Below are positions 23,401-35,123 of a stretch of DNA of 64,000 nt, one piece after another; positions within the stretch are counted from its first letter, which is position 1, and each line of letters starts with the position of its first letter. A model generated the notes under the pieces. The model did not search any database. It was not told where the DNA came from and saw nothing but the letters and a program-made list of their open reading frames with translations. Made by a program: the position numbers and the translations under genes. The stretch is from contig NC_088650.1 of assembly GCF_964019385.1 (NCBI RefSeq), positions 24,567,211 to 24,631,210 of the forward strand, given 5' to 3'. The DNA comes from Sycon ciliatum. Its lineage: Eukaryota > Porifera > Calcarea > Leucosolenida > Sycettidae.

Positions 23401-26400
23401 TCCGAAATCATCACATCAATCATGGCAGATACGATGATGGAAGATTGATTTATTCGGGCTGTACTACGAAGTATTACATGTACTGTTCTTCACTGGGTAT
23501 AAGCCGACGTTTCATGTCTTGAAAAAGCGAGCCCAAAGGCGGGGGTGGGGGGGGATACCACGGTGTGGTGCTAGAAGCTGGGCTCGCAGCGGATATGCGG
23601 GATCGCCGTACAAACTTAGCACTGGGGGTGCACCTTCTGGTAACGGTTGCTGACGTACAGCATGCTGCTGCAGTTGCTCCAGAAGTCCAGACTCACGTAG
23701 GAGAAAGGTATTGTGCCGCCTTCCCTCTACCGGGCCGTACAGTTAAGCTATCAAACCGTTGGGCACAACAACTGATTGAAACTTGATGGCATGCACACGC
23801 TTATGCCCATTATAATTATACCAGGCGCTGGCCAGCAATGGGTCGGCAAATGGGGCGCACAGTCCCATCTATAAATCCGAATACGTTCTGAAGAGGGGCT
23901 CTCCTCCCAACTGCTGCAGCACACTCTCCCAGGGCTTGGGGGTTCAGCCAAGGATGGTCTAGAGTGCGAAACAGATCACCCCACTCCTCCACAAGGAAGC
24001 GGCAAGTGTGGTTGAAGATCTCGCTCATCTCACTTCTGGGTCTCCCAATCATATCCTCCATATCTTTGAGGCGTTTAGCTGAGACGGGACAGTACAACGC
24101 AGAGGCCGTCAAAACCTGTCCATGTTATTTTCGACGGCCCAACAAATCGCTCTGGCAAATGCAAGGCTGCACAGAGACGCTGATGATGCGCTTTGTGGAA
24201 TCAAAATGTTTCTCTCCATTTATTTATTTTATTTATTTATTTCACTCAACTCGTGGTCCATGACCAATTGGCACGCAAAGTGCGAGAGAGGGGTGATAGC
24301 CAACCACGGCAAGAAAAGAAAAGAAAGGAATATAGAAAAAGAGAAGAAAGAAGGATAGACAAGAATCCAGCAAGGAGATCCTATCGTACTACATTATGTG
24401 ATCGGAGTGCATTTTTAAAGCTGGAAAGACATTTTGATGTCTCAACATGCTGGGGAAGTTGTAGCCAAAGGCTGTAGGACAAAAACAGAGGAGAGTTGGT
24501 AAATGCGGCTGAATTAGCACGGGGAAGTGAGAGACTATTACGAGTGGACCGGGACAGAGAAAACCAATTGAATACGGAGAGATGAATGGGAATTTTACCT
24601 AGGCGAATTCTGTGGATCAAAATGCAAAGCTGCTGCTTGCGATTATCTTGCAGTGACTGAGTATTGCGGATACTATAGAGCTCAAGACTAGGAAATAAAC
24701 GCTGCTTGTTAAACAATATTTTAATAAGAGATTTATGTTGGATTTCAAGTTTGTTCACAAGATGCTGACTTAGACTACACCAAGACTGACATGCATACTG
24801 GAAAATAGGTAATAGATACGAGCGATAAAACATAGAACGGCATGTATTTGGCAGATGAGAACGATGAGGATATAGTATGCCGAGAACGCTACTAGTTTTC
24901 TTGCAAATATAGTCTACATGAGGAGCCCATGTTAGGCAGTCGTCAATAATTATACCAAGGTGCTTATGTTCATGGACAATTTCTATGGTCGATGAGCTGC
25001 CAGGACATGATAAAGACACATTACAGAACTGATCACTAGCACCGCTACAGAAGAACATCACTTTGGTCTTACTAGTGTTCGGTCTCAGCTTCCAAGTCGA
25101 CATCCAAGAAATGGTGGAGTTTATCTTTTTCTGGAGGTCATCAACTAGCAATTGCCTGCAACTACTTGAAGCAGAAACTGTGGTGTCATCGGCGAACAGT
25201 GAAACATCAGGGACAGACATGATGTCGGTAGATCATTGACGTAGACTAAAAAGAATAGTGGCCCCAGGATTGACCCCTGTGGCACACCAGAATTAATTGC
25301 CTGGGGAGACGAGAGGGTGTTGCCGACGCGTACAGCCTGTAACCTGTCAGTTAAGTAGCTTTCAAAGAAACAAAGCAGGTTGCCACCAATGCCATAGGCA
25401 CCCAACTTGGCAATCAGGCCTCTATGCCAAACAGTGTCAAAGACTTTCGCCAGGTCAAAGAAGCACATGCCAGTACGTTCTTTCAAATGTCGGGACTGCA
25501 TGATGTTTTGGATTAGGTGGACTAGGTGCAGAGCTGTGGAGTCTCCTCGCCGGAAACCAGACTGCATGGTATGCAAGTACGGGGACAAGTGTCGATATAG
25601 CTGATCGTACACAATGCGCTCAAACAGCTTTGAAAAAGCATTTGGCAGCAGTCCACTGGGGATCATTTGGATCGAAGCGAAAAAAACATCCTGCCACCAT
25701 CTACATCCATCTCTTCCTCGTTGTCGTCATCATCGTCCAACAGTTCATGAAGTCCATGAATTGCTTGAGCAGCTAGCTCGATGTCTGGGTCACCGTTTCC
25801 CAGCTCAGCTACTGGCACTTGGACAAGAGCGTCACACAAATCCATGATTGAAGACAGCAAGCAACAAGCTGGAAAAAACTGGAACAAAAACCACAGTCTG
25901 CGCGTGAGTAAAATCAATTATTTTGAACCAACTATCGATATCCATGATACCAAAAATCGAGCTATCAATGTCGCCATTTTGGTTGTCCCGGAGATGCGGC
26001 TTGGCTTGCCACAACGCGAAGCCGAATCAAACTCTGCGCCCGCGTAGCTTTGCAACGTGTGGCCAACACTTTTGTCACGTACGCGTACGCGTTACTTATA
26101 GCCGAACCTCTCTATTTACCTCCGGGAACTTGTACAAACAGTCCGACGTCTTTGCACTGCAGCACACTTGAGTCTACGAGTCGTACGTGCGTGCAGTGTA
26201 CCGGTATTGGGGAGGTTCCGCACTACGTAAAGTTGAGCAACTTTACGTTAGTGGGCGGGAAAAACCTGGGAATTCGCGAGTTTGCACTCCACTTACGGAA
26301 AGTTGTCTACGTAGAGTACATAGATAGGGCTCTGATAAAGTAGCTGGTCCGTAAGTGGATTGGGGTACAAATTTATGACTCTCTCCCCAGATCGATCTGG

Positions 26401-29400
26401 TCGTACACTGCCGCGTTCAGAGTTGCCAAGGGCAGCTACCTGATTTGAAAACTCCGTATGGCGGAACACAGATGCGCATGCAGTTTACGTAAGACTTTCC
26501 GTAGATCAATTACGTTTTTTACTAACGTAATTACGTTATGCGAAATCTCTCTATTGTACTGGTTGCATGTGCACTTACATGTATTGTGCCTTCGTATTTC
26601 ACAAATCTGTAAATAAACTGGCTGTACGTATATCTCAAATGCCAAGGCAGGGCCGGCGCCACTGGTACGGCCGGTACGGCCATGGCCGTACCAACTTCCC
26701 AAAAAGTCGGGCCACGTGGAACGTCCAAAACCGGGGAGAAAAAGTTTCGATGTATGATTTTGTACAGGGAGTCGCCCAGAGTGCAGGATTTGCCGTCTAA
26801 ATTCCAAAATTTTCTGGGGAGGACCCCCAGACCCCCCTTAAAGATGGCCCTTCGGCCGTACCGCTCCGCGGAAGCAGCCTCCGGCCCTGCAAGGTGTGGC
26901 TGCACGGACATATTTCATGCATTACGGGCTGGGGTACTTTATAGCGAACTTTCGATGCTCAAAGAGAGGGCAGTCGACTTCTAAACGATGAAGTACGGCA
27001 TATCTTGTGTCTTCGTCCATGTGTGTGTGTGTGGGGGAGGGGGGGGGGGGGGGGGGGAGAGGGGGAGTTGTATTTGCCCATGTGTATGTGTGGAGCCTGC
27101 ACAGTGAATGGCATACACATAATCACGAACCATTGGTCACCTATGTGTGTGTGTGTGTGTGTGTGTCTCTGTCTGTAGCTGCCTTTTACAACCTACGGCA
27201 ATAGCTTCACCTCCTATTTGAATACGGTGAGTCTGCACTTTGTGCAGTAACTGGGGTGACATGGTACTACAGTCAGACCTTGCTTATCCGGTCCTCTTTT
27301 ATCCGGATCCCTCGCCATCCGGAGAAAATCGTTGGTTACCGATTTACAGTATATGCCATGCATACATACAATATGTGTGTTCGATTATCCGGTTCCCTCG
27401 CCTATCCGGATATTTTTGTGGAAAACGGATGTGTGCGGTTATGCGAGGTCTGACTGTACAGTCCATTCAGAAAAAGATGATATCCTAGCTTTTGGCCATA
27501 AATGGGTCAAATTTTGAGTTTTTGTCACAATTTTTTGGCAATCCCCCATGGAATGCTCTTCCAATTGTGTTTTTGAAGTCTATTTCTCCGAAGAGCAAGC
27601 CATAACGAGAATAGGATTTCGGCCAGGTTTTGCCCCCAAAGCACTGAATTGGGGGAAAAAAACATGAAAATCCAGGCTGTTCACTCCACTTGCATAACAG
27701 TGCATTTGTGGATTTGTGGTTCGAACCCCACCCGAGGCACCTTTTTTGGACCCTTTTCAAGTTTTGAATCTCGCGGCACTGCACAGTGTACCACAAAATC
27801 ACGAAAAATCACCAAACATGGGAGCTCTCCAGAGCCAGCGCTCATCTTTTTCTGAATAGGACTGTAGTATGGATTTTATGCCATGACATCATTTTCATAT
27901 GCTTTGTAAGGTTTTAAAGTACTATAGTAGTGCGTTTCAAATGTATAGACATCTAGAATTTTTTTGAATAGTTCGAATTGGGTTTGAGCTTTTTGAGAAA
28001 TTTCTTCGGAATATTGCTCAGGCAGCTCACGCAATTTTTCTCATATAAATTTCTAAGCGATTGGATAACAGATGCCCAATTTCGAAAATGTTATGCACAA
28101 AGTGATCACAGATTTTATGTGGTATTGAAACGCACTATAGTTAAAAGGTAAATGTGGCCCAGGGCCTTAGTCAATTCTGACCGTAGGTGCAAGAGGTGTT
28201 AGAGACCTCCAGTTTCACTGTGCTCAACATATCGAGGGTTGTATTCATCTCTTCTCCCCCGCCACCTTTGCGTGCCCAATCGGATTCAGGTACCCAATCC
28301 CCGGTTGGTTTCCTGGCGGTGGAGATTATCTTCACTCAAACTGGGAACCGATGCCAACTACCTTATGCTTGGAAGGCCAGTGCTCTTGTTGTTGTAACCA
28401 CTTTGCTAGTCACGCACCCCATTGCTTGCTTAACCCTTTTACGGTCTCACATTTGAAAATCGATCACCGGTGATCGATTTTTTCAAACTATCGTAACTCA
28501 GTCAAATTTTGAGCAAATTCGAACATCTAAATGTCTAGGTTGAAGAGAAAGCTCCAGGCTATCCGTAGGAACAATCGCCGAAGCGATAGAGTGAACGGCT
28601 GCGATGCTACGAAGCTCGCGATCTGCGTCACGGCTCATTTGCGATTTGAGTGGGCGAACTGGGTCTTGAGGACGGGTTTTTCCCTTTGCAGCTAGCTGTC
28701 GCCATAGAGACACGGATTCAAATGAGAGTATGGACTCACAGCACTCCTCACAAAAAATGTGACCTCGATGTGAGCAAGGAGAGGGAAATGGCTGTTGAAT
28801 CTTGTTTCTCGTCGTGAATCAAGCACTGGGGCGATGTCGCTGCGCTGCAGCGCTGGATCCACGGCACGCTTGGTGTCGAATTGTAGCTTGGCGTGTTGCT
28901 CGTGTCCAGAGCTTTCCAGAGAGCCCAAGATCATGAAAATCAGCGAGGGGAAACTGAAGTTATGGATGAATCAAGGTACGAAATTGTTCAATTCTGTAAA
29001 TAGCCTCATCTTGACTGGATTCTGAGACCGTGAAAGGGTTAATACGGGGTAGTAAATCAGTAGTTTGGAATGCCGCGCCGTACAAAGCATTCCAATGATG
29101 ACGTATTCAAAAGTCTTTTGTAGTCGTGCTGCATGCAAGCTCAATTCCAGTGCAGATGCTTTCTGCATGCGAGCTTTCTCACGGTGGCTATGTTCTGTGC
29201 TGACCGTTGTTGGAATTTGCAGGGGTTGTGTCCCGCGCAGCTTTGGTCTTCTGATATCCGGCTCGAAGGACCATTGTGTTCTTACTCGAACATGCCTCCG
29301 GATAGCACACGACTCGTTGTTTTAGAAGACTGTATTATAAGGTTTTACTCTGACTCTGATCGAAATCATCTTGCACTACAAAGGAAAAGTTCTGCCTCTC

Positions 29401-32400
29401 TCGAAGCAGAAGCGGAGATTCAAAAACATTCAAATCAAAAGATCGCGCGAAAGCAGTGTACGCGACTACGCGCATCAGACGTGAATACAACATGAGAAGT
29501 GAAAGCAGTGTACGCGACTACGCGCACCAGACGTGAATACAACATGAGGAATGAAAGCAGTACGCGACTACGCGCATCAGACGTCAGCTGACGTGAATAC
29601 AACATGAGGAACGAATGCGTAGTACTAGTAGTATGATAATGCACAACAGTACAACAAGCAGTGCTGATAGACACATAAAACGGAGTGGCTCTGCACCATT
29701 ATCAGTGTGCTGGACATAGACTGTACATACCGGTACATGTAAATTATCGCTGATTGTCGTCACAGGGATCGCGCCGGTTTCTTTTTTAGGATCCTTTGCA
29801 AAGTATGTTTTCAAGGCGCATTGCTGTCCCCTGTGTCTTGTTGGTGTAGGCTTTCTTTGGCACGTCGCACGCACGAGCCATTCTGGTCAGTCACCCACTT
29901 AACTTGCGCTGCATCAATGGGATGTCATGCATGATCCGCAAGGGAGCACTGGAGCAAGTAGGTAAGTGCATCTGTGGCAATGCTAGTGCATGGCGTATTG
30001 CTTTCAACTGCCAGGCAGCTATAGTGTACACGTACTTTCAAGAACCTTCATGTACTGTTTTTACAAGTGTACATGAACTTCAACTGCTGTTGCGGGTGCC
30101 CCTGTTCTACAGGAGGTCTGGAGAAGTTTTCAGCGTATGTAGCCGAGGATCACTTCCTGGTCAATGCCATCATGAACAAGTATGTCGCCGTTGGTAGTGT
30201 TTTGAGGTCCATGCTGTGAACCCTTGCATGTGTTTATTGTTCGTTGTTACCTTAAAGTACCGCGAGAGCGCCCCACCATCTCCTCCTTTCGTGGTGTCCT
30301 GTCTGTAGGTCATACGACACGGACCTTGTACACACATTGCACGTTGTGCAGCCAATCTGTACTCAGTTTGCCTTCGAGTGGATGCCAGCTCCACACAAAA
30401 ACGTGCCAAGTGTGACCTCAGTACACTACGGTTCTCACACCGTGCGAACTTAGTGGCACTCTGGCATATGATTTTCCTTCCCTGGCTGTAAAATCAAGGT
30501 GGGGCGCTCTCGCGGTACTTTACTTTATCTACAATACCAAGAGTCCATAACCCCCCAGAGTGTGCAACTCCAGGTTGGGGTCTGGCGCAACGAAATCCAA
30601 ACATTGCGTCATCCGGTCCCCGGGCAAGCATGGGCGGATGGGGCCATGTGCATATCTGGTACATCCGGCGGGGGTTCCAAGTTAGTTGAAGGTTGCTTTG
30701 AAGCAAGCCACGTAAGTGTCACGTAAAACGTTTGCTCCACGGGCTATGCAGTGTCAGCAGAACGGCTTTGATTTCACAGTCACAGAATTTTTTTATTTGA
30801 AGAGAGCTTCTCTGCTCGTTGTCTGAAAAGCTTGTATTGGGAGAGTTCGTGACTCCGGGATAGCAAGAATAGGCATGGATATAGATTTACAAGATTTGAT
30901 AAAAATAGCTCTTGGCACACGGCATGAAGACCCGATCGATTTTGAAGTAGATGTGCTTCCATTGCATGTGAGAAGCACAGACTTCGAGCAATAAATCTCT
31001 ATCCAGGTGCTGGAAGAATTAACAATTTCCAACACTCGACAATCGAGAGAAGAAAATGAGGAGCCCAGATCGAGCAAAAACTGACGAATATCGTCCACAG
31101 AGACACTGCACTCCGGCGACAATGGGGAGCGCTTTGCTTTAGGTTCAACAGTGGCCATTGTTCTTCTCTTATCGGAGAGACACTCAAAAGAGAAAACTGT
31201 TCGACAACTCTAAAATAATTCTTTGTGTACTTGAGCCTTTCCAGGCGTGTTACGTACAATACCTGGCCGTGGATTCGTAAAGAAAGACCCCAAATTGGGC
31301 AAACGGGCGAAGTAGGTCCGGGTCAAACTTCCCATTTCGTCATAGCTACTCACTACATGACGTATGAAGTTTGGATTTCGTTGCGGCACTGATTTGTGCT
31401 GAGAAGGATCACGAGTTGCACACTCTGGGGGGTTATGGACTCTTGACAATACATGTAGACATGCTTAGAGTATGGTCTCATTGTCTGGTGGTTTTTGGAG
31501 ACATGCCTTTTGGAAGAGGATGAGAACCAAAAATAGGGACCTCGATGACCTCTTTAGTTAGAACTTTCAAGTATTAGAAGTGATGAGCATAGATATGTTT
31601 GTTTGTTTTGTTTTTGTTTTTAAAATTGCTCGCCTATCTGCGCATGGAAACACGTAAATTCGTCGGTAGTGTGCATTTGCAGATCCATAGCGTGGAAGCA
31701 CCTCCGAATTCGGACAGCTTTGGAGAATCTCCTAAAATGTCGAGAGGATTAAAAGAGTGTACCCTTAGTTCGTATAAATGGACTTCAATAAACGTCACGA
31801 GTACAAATCTACCCACGTGCTAAATGGTGCTGTAGTTTCGAAAGTCTGCCATATATGGACTTCACCCTACAGTTGTCTTCCATTGCATAGTGGGACTTGA
31901 CCTGAGCTGTCTCGGTGTATATCACAGGACTTGCCCTCCAGTCACCTGATGAAAAACAATTCAAAATCAAATGTAATCGAAAACATATCTATGGAGGCTA
32001 TGCGAATGATGTCATCACAGTCATATGCTTTGTACACCTCGAATGATGACGTAGATGCATTATCCTTTTAGGCTTTTGCAGCTCGGCCTTGCTTGGACAA
32101 GTACTTGTACAGTCCATTTCAAAACTATAGACGCGTACCTAGGCAAAAGCCGTTATGCCAGAATCTATACCACATAAAATCTGTGATCACTTTGTGCATA
32201 AATTTTTCCAAATTGGGCGTCTGTTATCCAATCGTTTAGAAACTATTGCGAGTAATTGTGGAGCAGACCTGAGCAATATTCCGAAAACTATTCTCAAAAC
32301 GTTCCAGCCAAATTTGAAATATTTCAAAAACACTGCGCATCTATATCTTTGAAATGGACTGTACTTGTACACGTTTTAGTGTTTTGTTTTGTGCTGTGTG

Positions 32401-33538
32401 TGAATACATAGAGGCTGGAAGGCAGCGATGTGCACTGCCCCTGCCCTGCAGAACCATGGACGGGTCACTCTCAGCTGGTTCTTTGATAGGCTGATAAGGT
32501 AAGTAGTACTAGCACTTTTGCAACGATGTGCTGTATAATGATAAAAAATGATTGTACCGACTGGAACATTGAGAAATCATTGCCGATCAAGTCGAGAAGT
32601 CCGTGAGAACTTTTGAAGAATTTTACTATTATTTTTTTTTGCGGTCTACCCATTGCCCTGTTATCGAGCTCCCTGTTTTCAATGTTCTTTCTGATTCGAC
32701 AGCACGCCAACAGTACAATTTGTTTTGTGCAAATACTCAAATAGTCATACATGCACCTTCATCTGTCTTGTCATGTATCTATTAATGATATGATTTAAAT
32801 GTGTTGCGCCTGTCTGCACTTGCAGGTGGACACGGCTGAGATTCACAATGTTGACTTTCCTCACCCTGCTGGAACCGTTCACGGAGATGTTCGTGATGGG
32901 TGCTGCTGTAGCTGCGGCTGTTTCCCACCTGTTCCTGTTTCCATTCTGGATTGCTTTTGGAATTCACGTGGCATGGTGGGCATTGTCGGACTTCTTTCTT
33001 CTTCACCGCTTACTGGTAAGGCTTCGGGACAATCATTTCGTTTGGTTTTTAGTCAGCTTGCTATGTACATGTGCACTGCATATGGATTGCCATTATAGCG
33101 TCAAAGCTAGTCTTGGTGTGTCAAGGTCTACGACTATGTAAGAGAGCTTGTTGGTCTGCTTGTTGACCATGTTCGCATGGCAACACTAATGTAGTAGTGA
33201 TGTCAAGGTCCTCTTCCTCAGGTGATATTAGTTATTACACCATGCATGCCCCGGTGTGTCATACAATATACATATCGTTACGCTGACTACGATGTGTATT
33301 CTTGTTTGTCCCAAACATGTCTAATTTGTTTTACCTGCTGTAGAACGAATGGCCCAAGCCCAAATCTCTGCGCTTGTTCTTGCCCTACTGGTTTCGCCAG
33401 CTGACCGCCTTCCCTCTTTTCCTCTTCGCTCTTAGTAGCCGCAGAGTGTTCTGGGGGCGTCAGCGCTACAAGCTGCTCTTCAACGGCAGAGCTGTTGTAG
33501 CCCATGACGAGCAGGCCCGAAGCACAACAAAAGCGTGA
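17815..33538 (+). CDS. UGCG: Ceramide glucosyltransferase (UDP-glucose ceramide glucosyltransferase)
   Basis: Twelve exons with GT-AG borders and continuous phase encode 402 aa (human enzyme about 394): 17815-17906, 19196-19268, 20284-20358, 20722-20824, 21718-21819, 22810-22874, 27179-27226, 29850-29961, 30113-30179, 32412-32498, 32826-33015, 33344-33538. The enzyme transfers glucose from UDP-glucose to ceramide on the cytosolic Golgi face, the first step of glycosphingolipid synthesis. Exon 1 is an N-terminal membrane anchor. GT21 landmarks follow: LESFFQLDYE, the D1 region CVESKEDP, NVGLNPKINN, D2 in ADSGI, GMSCMIRK, D3 in YVAEDHF and the RLIRW form of (Q/R)XXRW. The last two exons hold C-terminal membrane helices (MLTFLTLLEPF...). 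Exon 7 has only 16 codons (LPFTTYGNSFTSYLNT) and is the least conserved part. A MITE abuts the exon-6 donor. Confidence 0.93.
19021..19165. repeat. (GT)n poly-G and (CT)n microsatellites in UGCG intron 1
   Basis: A GT run is followed by about 18 G residues, then 40 bp later about 27 CT units. The CT tract ends 30 bp before the exon-2 acceptor of UGCG and so forms much of its polypyrimidine region. Confidence 0.85.
20420..20459. repeat. (GA)n microsatellite in UGCG intron 3
   Basis: About 19 GA units lie 60 bp after the exon-3 donor. Confidence 0.9.
22878..23340. mobile_element. TA-type MITE at the UGCG exon-6 splice donor
   Basis: The left end CAGTCAAATCTGCCGTTAGCG is matched by TTACGACAGATTTGACTG at the right, with TA outside both (22876-22877 and 23341-23342). 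The interior carries repeated GCGACC/GAGACC motifs and no ORF. The upstream TA is part of the donor GTACAG that begins at 22875. Confidence 0.85.
23560..25850 (-). pseudogene. HARBI1-like (PIF/Harbinger) transposase pseudogene split by a LINE
   Basis: Minus-strand pieces in changing frames add up to a PIF/Harbinger DDE nuclease. An N-terminal part with an acidic stretch (DDDDDNEEEMDVD) and MFFRFD lies at about 25845-25673. After a LINE insertion, RLCAALHLPERFVGPSK, then GRPRSEMSEIFNH and FGFIDGTVRPICRP (first catalytic Asp region), NGHKRVHAIKFQS, GPVEGRRHNTFLLRESGLLE and LYGDPAYP (second Asp region) follow down to about 23590. Stop codons and frameshifts between these blocks show it is dead. 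In animals this family includes both transposases and the domesticated HARBI1 nuclease. It lies antisense in UGCG intron 6. Confidence 0.82.
24218..25672 (-). mobile_element. 5'-truncated LINE inserted in the HARBI1-like pseudogene
   Basis: Minus-strand frames at 25666-25145 and 25220-24381 form the reverse-transcriptase half of an ORF2. They show FSKLFERIVYDQL, GFRRGDST, FFDLAKVFDTVWH (catalytic Asp), SGVPQGSILGPLFFLVYVND and FADDTTV, then a C-terminal domain. A frameshift separates them just before FADD. The 3' end is a tail of AAATA-like repeats at 24218-24242. The 5' end is cut inside the fingers region, as expected from incomplete target-primed reverse transcription. FADD and the block order suggest a CR1/Jockey-like clade. 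Confidence 0.85.
27019..27066. repeat. (GT)n poly-G compound microsatellite
   Basis: A short GT run is followed by more than 25 purines, mainly G. It lies in UGCG intron 6, about 110 bp before exon 7. A separate GT run at about 27145-27166 immediately precedes the exon-7 acceptor. Confidence 0.85.
27270..27456. mobile_element. TA-type MITE, 187 bp
   Basis: The ends CAGTCAGACCT and AGGTCTGACTG are flanked by TA. Inner TTATCCGG repeats occur in both arms. It lies in UGCG intron 7 and touches the next element, with which it shares a TA. Confidence 0.75.
27459..27864. mobile_element. TA-type MITE adjacent to the previous one
   Basis: The ends CAGTCCATTCAGAAAAAGAT and ATCTTTTTCTGAATAGGACTG are flanked by TA (27457-27458 and 27865-27866). 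The left TA is also the right duplication of the neighbouring element. The interior has a B-box-like GTGGTTCGAACCCCAC, possibly of tRNA origin. Confidence 0.75.
27922..28139. mobile_element. Diverged inverted copy of the 17246-17516 MITE family
   Basis: The core TATGCACAAAGTGATCACAG is the reverse complement of the core in the copies at 17246 and 32110. The ends (CTATAGTAGTGCGTTTCAAA and TTGAAACGCACTATAG) differ from those copies at the outermost bases, so this is a subfamily. Confidence 0.6.
28434..29038. mobile_element. TTAA-type (piggyBac-like) MITE
   Basis: CCCTTTTACGGTCTCA at the left and TGAGACCGTGAAAGGG at the right are inverted repeats directly bounded by TTAA (28430-28433 and 29039-29042). 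TTAA duplication with CCC ends is the piggyBac signature. The 605-bp interior has a palindrome around ATCGATCACCGGTGATCGAT and no transposase. Confidence 0.8.
29447..29612. repeat. About 50-bp minisatellite, three copies
   Basis: A unit containing GTACGCGACTACGCGCATCA and GACGTGAATACAACATGA is repeated three times with small indels. It lies in UGCG intron 7. Confidence 0.75.
30248..30527. mobile_element. MITE of the TACCGTAAA family in UGCG intron 9
   Basis: The ends TACCTTAAAGTACCGCGAGA and its near complement, plus internal blocks such as GGTCATACGACAC, match the copy at 50827-51149. It begins 68 bp after the exon-9 donor. Confidence 0.7.
30538..31445. mobile_element. Large CAAGAGT-family element with 7-bp TSD
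   Basis: The long TIRs begin CAAGAGTCCATAACCCCCCA and end with the complement. ACAATAC is duplicated outside both ends (30531-30537 and 31446-31452). At 908 bp it is the longest copy of this family here, but no intact transposase frame is apparent. Confidence 0.8.
32110..32361. mobile_element. TA-type MITE (CAGTCCATTTCAAAACTATA family), copy 2
   Basis: It has the same ends and GTGATCACTTTGTGCATAAA core as 17246-17516, in the same orientation, with TA at both borders. It lies 50 bp before UGCG exon 10. Confidence 0.8.
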
Positions 33539-34515
33539 TGCTTCACTAACAGCCACATTCACAATGGCCCAGGGTGCTCTCGTTCTACACACCCTCTCGT
33601 CTTGTGGAGCAAAGGCACGCTGCTCTGAGAGGGCAACACCACTGCCATACGCTGGGCTGGTTGCTCCTGAGCAACTACGGCCGCACAATGAATCTACGCT
33701 TCTTGATCCAGTCATTAATTCCCAGTTCTCTAAGTTATTCGTTGCCAGTGAATAGCAGCAATATTCAAGAATGCACGCAGCGTACATGAAGAGACAGAAA
33801 TGCTGGGGCGTACCGCAAAGCCACACTAGAATCAAACTGCTAGCCAATGTCAAGCTCACTACAATTGAAAGGGTTATTACCATACACATGTACTCATGTT
33901 TAGGTTTTTATCAGCACAACAGGGGTTTTCAGGTTTCATCTATATTTCTGTTCCTGTGATTTTGAAGTAGGCTGTTCATCGTTTGTGTACCATGTTCTTC
34001 GTTAGCCTAGACTGCAACTATGTCTGTCATATTCAAGATCAACCTCCATAGGAACTCGCTAATCGTTTCCCCGGCGGTATGAAGTTTACATCATGTTGTG
34101 CTTTTTCTATTATTTGGTGTTACTGCGCTGCCAAACTTGAGGAGCGTCCAGCTCAATGTGGATCATCATTTTGTATTTTTGTGACTGTGTAGTAAAAAAT
34201 TAGTATGTTTGTGCAATGTAGCTGCATAGCCTTAGTTTATTTTCCTTTTTTTGCTTGCTAGCTGAAAATGTTTCTTGTAGAGTGTCAGATGTGTGGCCTG
34301 TTTCCTTTTTGAACTTAGATGTAGCAGTGTCGGTGGTAATGATAGACAGAGCTGGTTGCTCCCACGTGGAGCTCATGCGTCCTGCCGAAATAACTGGCAC
34401 TTGCCTGACCCACCACTGCCAAGTGTTATCTGGAGTACGAGTGGAATTTAGTTGCAATACAATGTACTTTCCTGTTGATATGGCCTATCCTTTTTAAACT
34501 GGCCATGGCGCACAC

Positions 34516-34923
34516 TAGGGCTCAAACGGTTAGTCCGATTAACCGGTTGCAGACCGGTTACGAAGAATTAACGGTTGACCGATAAAGATAACGGTTACGC
34601 AGTAACTTTTCAGTCAATTTTTCAAGTATCAGGTCGTTGCAAAGTATGCACTTTCGCAGGCTGTCGCACGCGTACGCAATTTCTGGGCTGTCAACTCGGT
34701 CATATCTGGTCTCTTCGTGTGAGAGTATGTATGAATGAGCATGCAAGGGAATATACATGTGTGCGTTGTACTGAATAGGGTACATTTTTTGAATAAGTAT
34801 AGCCAAATATACGGTTAAAAAAGAGTCCGCAGGATTGCAGTGGCGTATAGGTTATAACCGTTAAACCGACCGTTAGCTTAGCAGTTAACCGTTGGGGGTA
34901 AAACCGTGACCGTTTGAGCCCTA
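34516..34923. mobile_element. hAT-type MITE with perfect 8-bp TSD
   Basis: The ends TAGGGCTCAAACGGT and ACCGTTTGAGCCCTA are flanked by GCGCACAC on both sides (34508-34515 and 34924-34931). TAGGG ends with an 8-bp duplication are characteristic of hAT elements. The interior is rich in AACCGGTT-like motifs and does not code. Confidence 0.88.
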
Positions 34924-35022
34924 GCGCACACTGTGTTATTTTGTGTCTGAGCACTGGTTGTGGAGTGCCATTGGCCCTCCTCCATACATTAACTACCAAA
35001 AGACAGGGATGTATGGCAAAAT

Positions 35023-35123
35023 TTGCGAACAGTTGCAAATATGCAAGACTGCAAATGGACTCTATTGATATTTAATATCAATAGAGTCCATTTGCAGTCT
35101 TGCATATTTGCAACTGTTCGCAA
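35023..35123. repeat. 101-bp palindrome with perfect 50-bp arms
   Basis: The arms 35023-35072 and 35074-35123 are exact reverse complements around a single central T. The left arm starts TTGCGAACAGTTGCAAATAT. With almost no loop it could extrude as a cruciform, or fold as a hairpin if transcribed. I see no flanking duplication. Confidence 0.9.

Noticed and set aside
26225..26540. A possible inverted-repeat element with ACGTAA motifs.
   Set aside because: The palindromic bits (AAAGTTGAGCAACTTT, TACGTTTTTTACTAACGTA) are short and no matching outer ends or duplication could be found.
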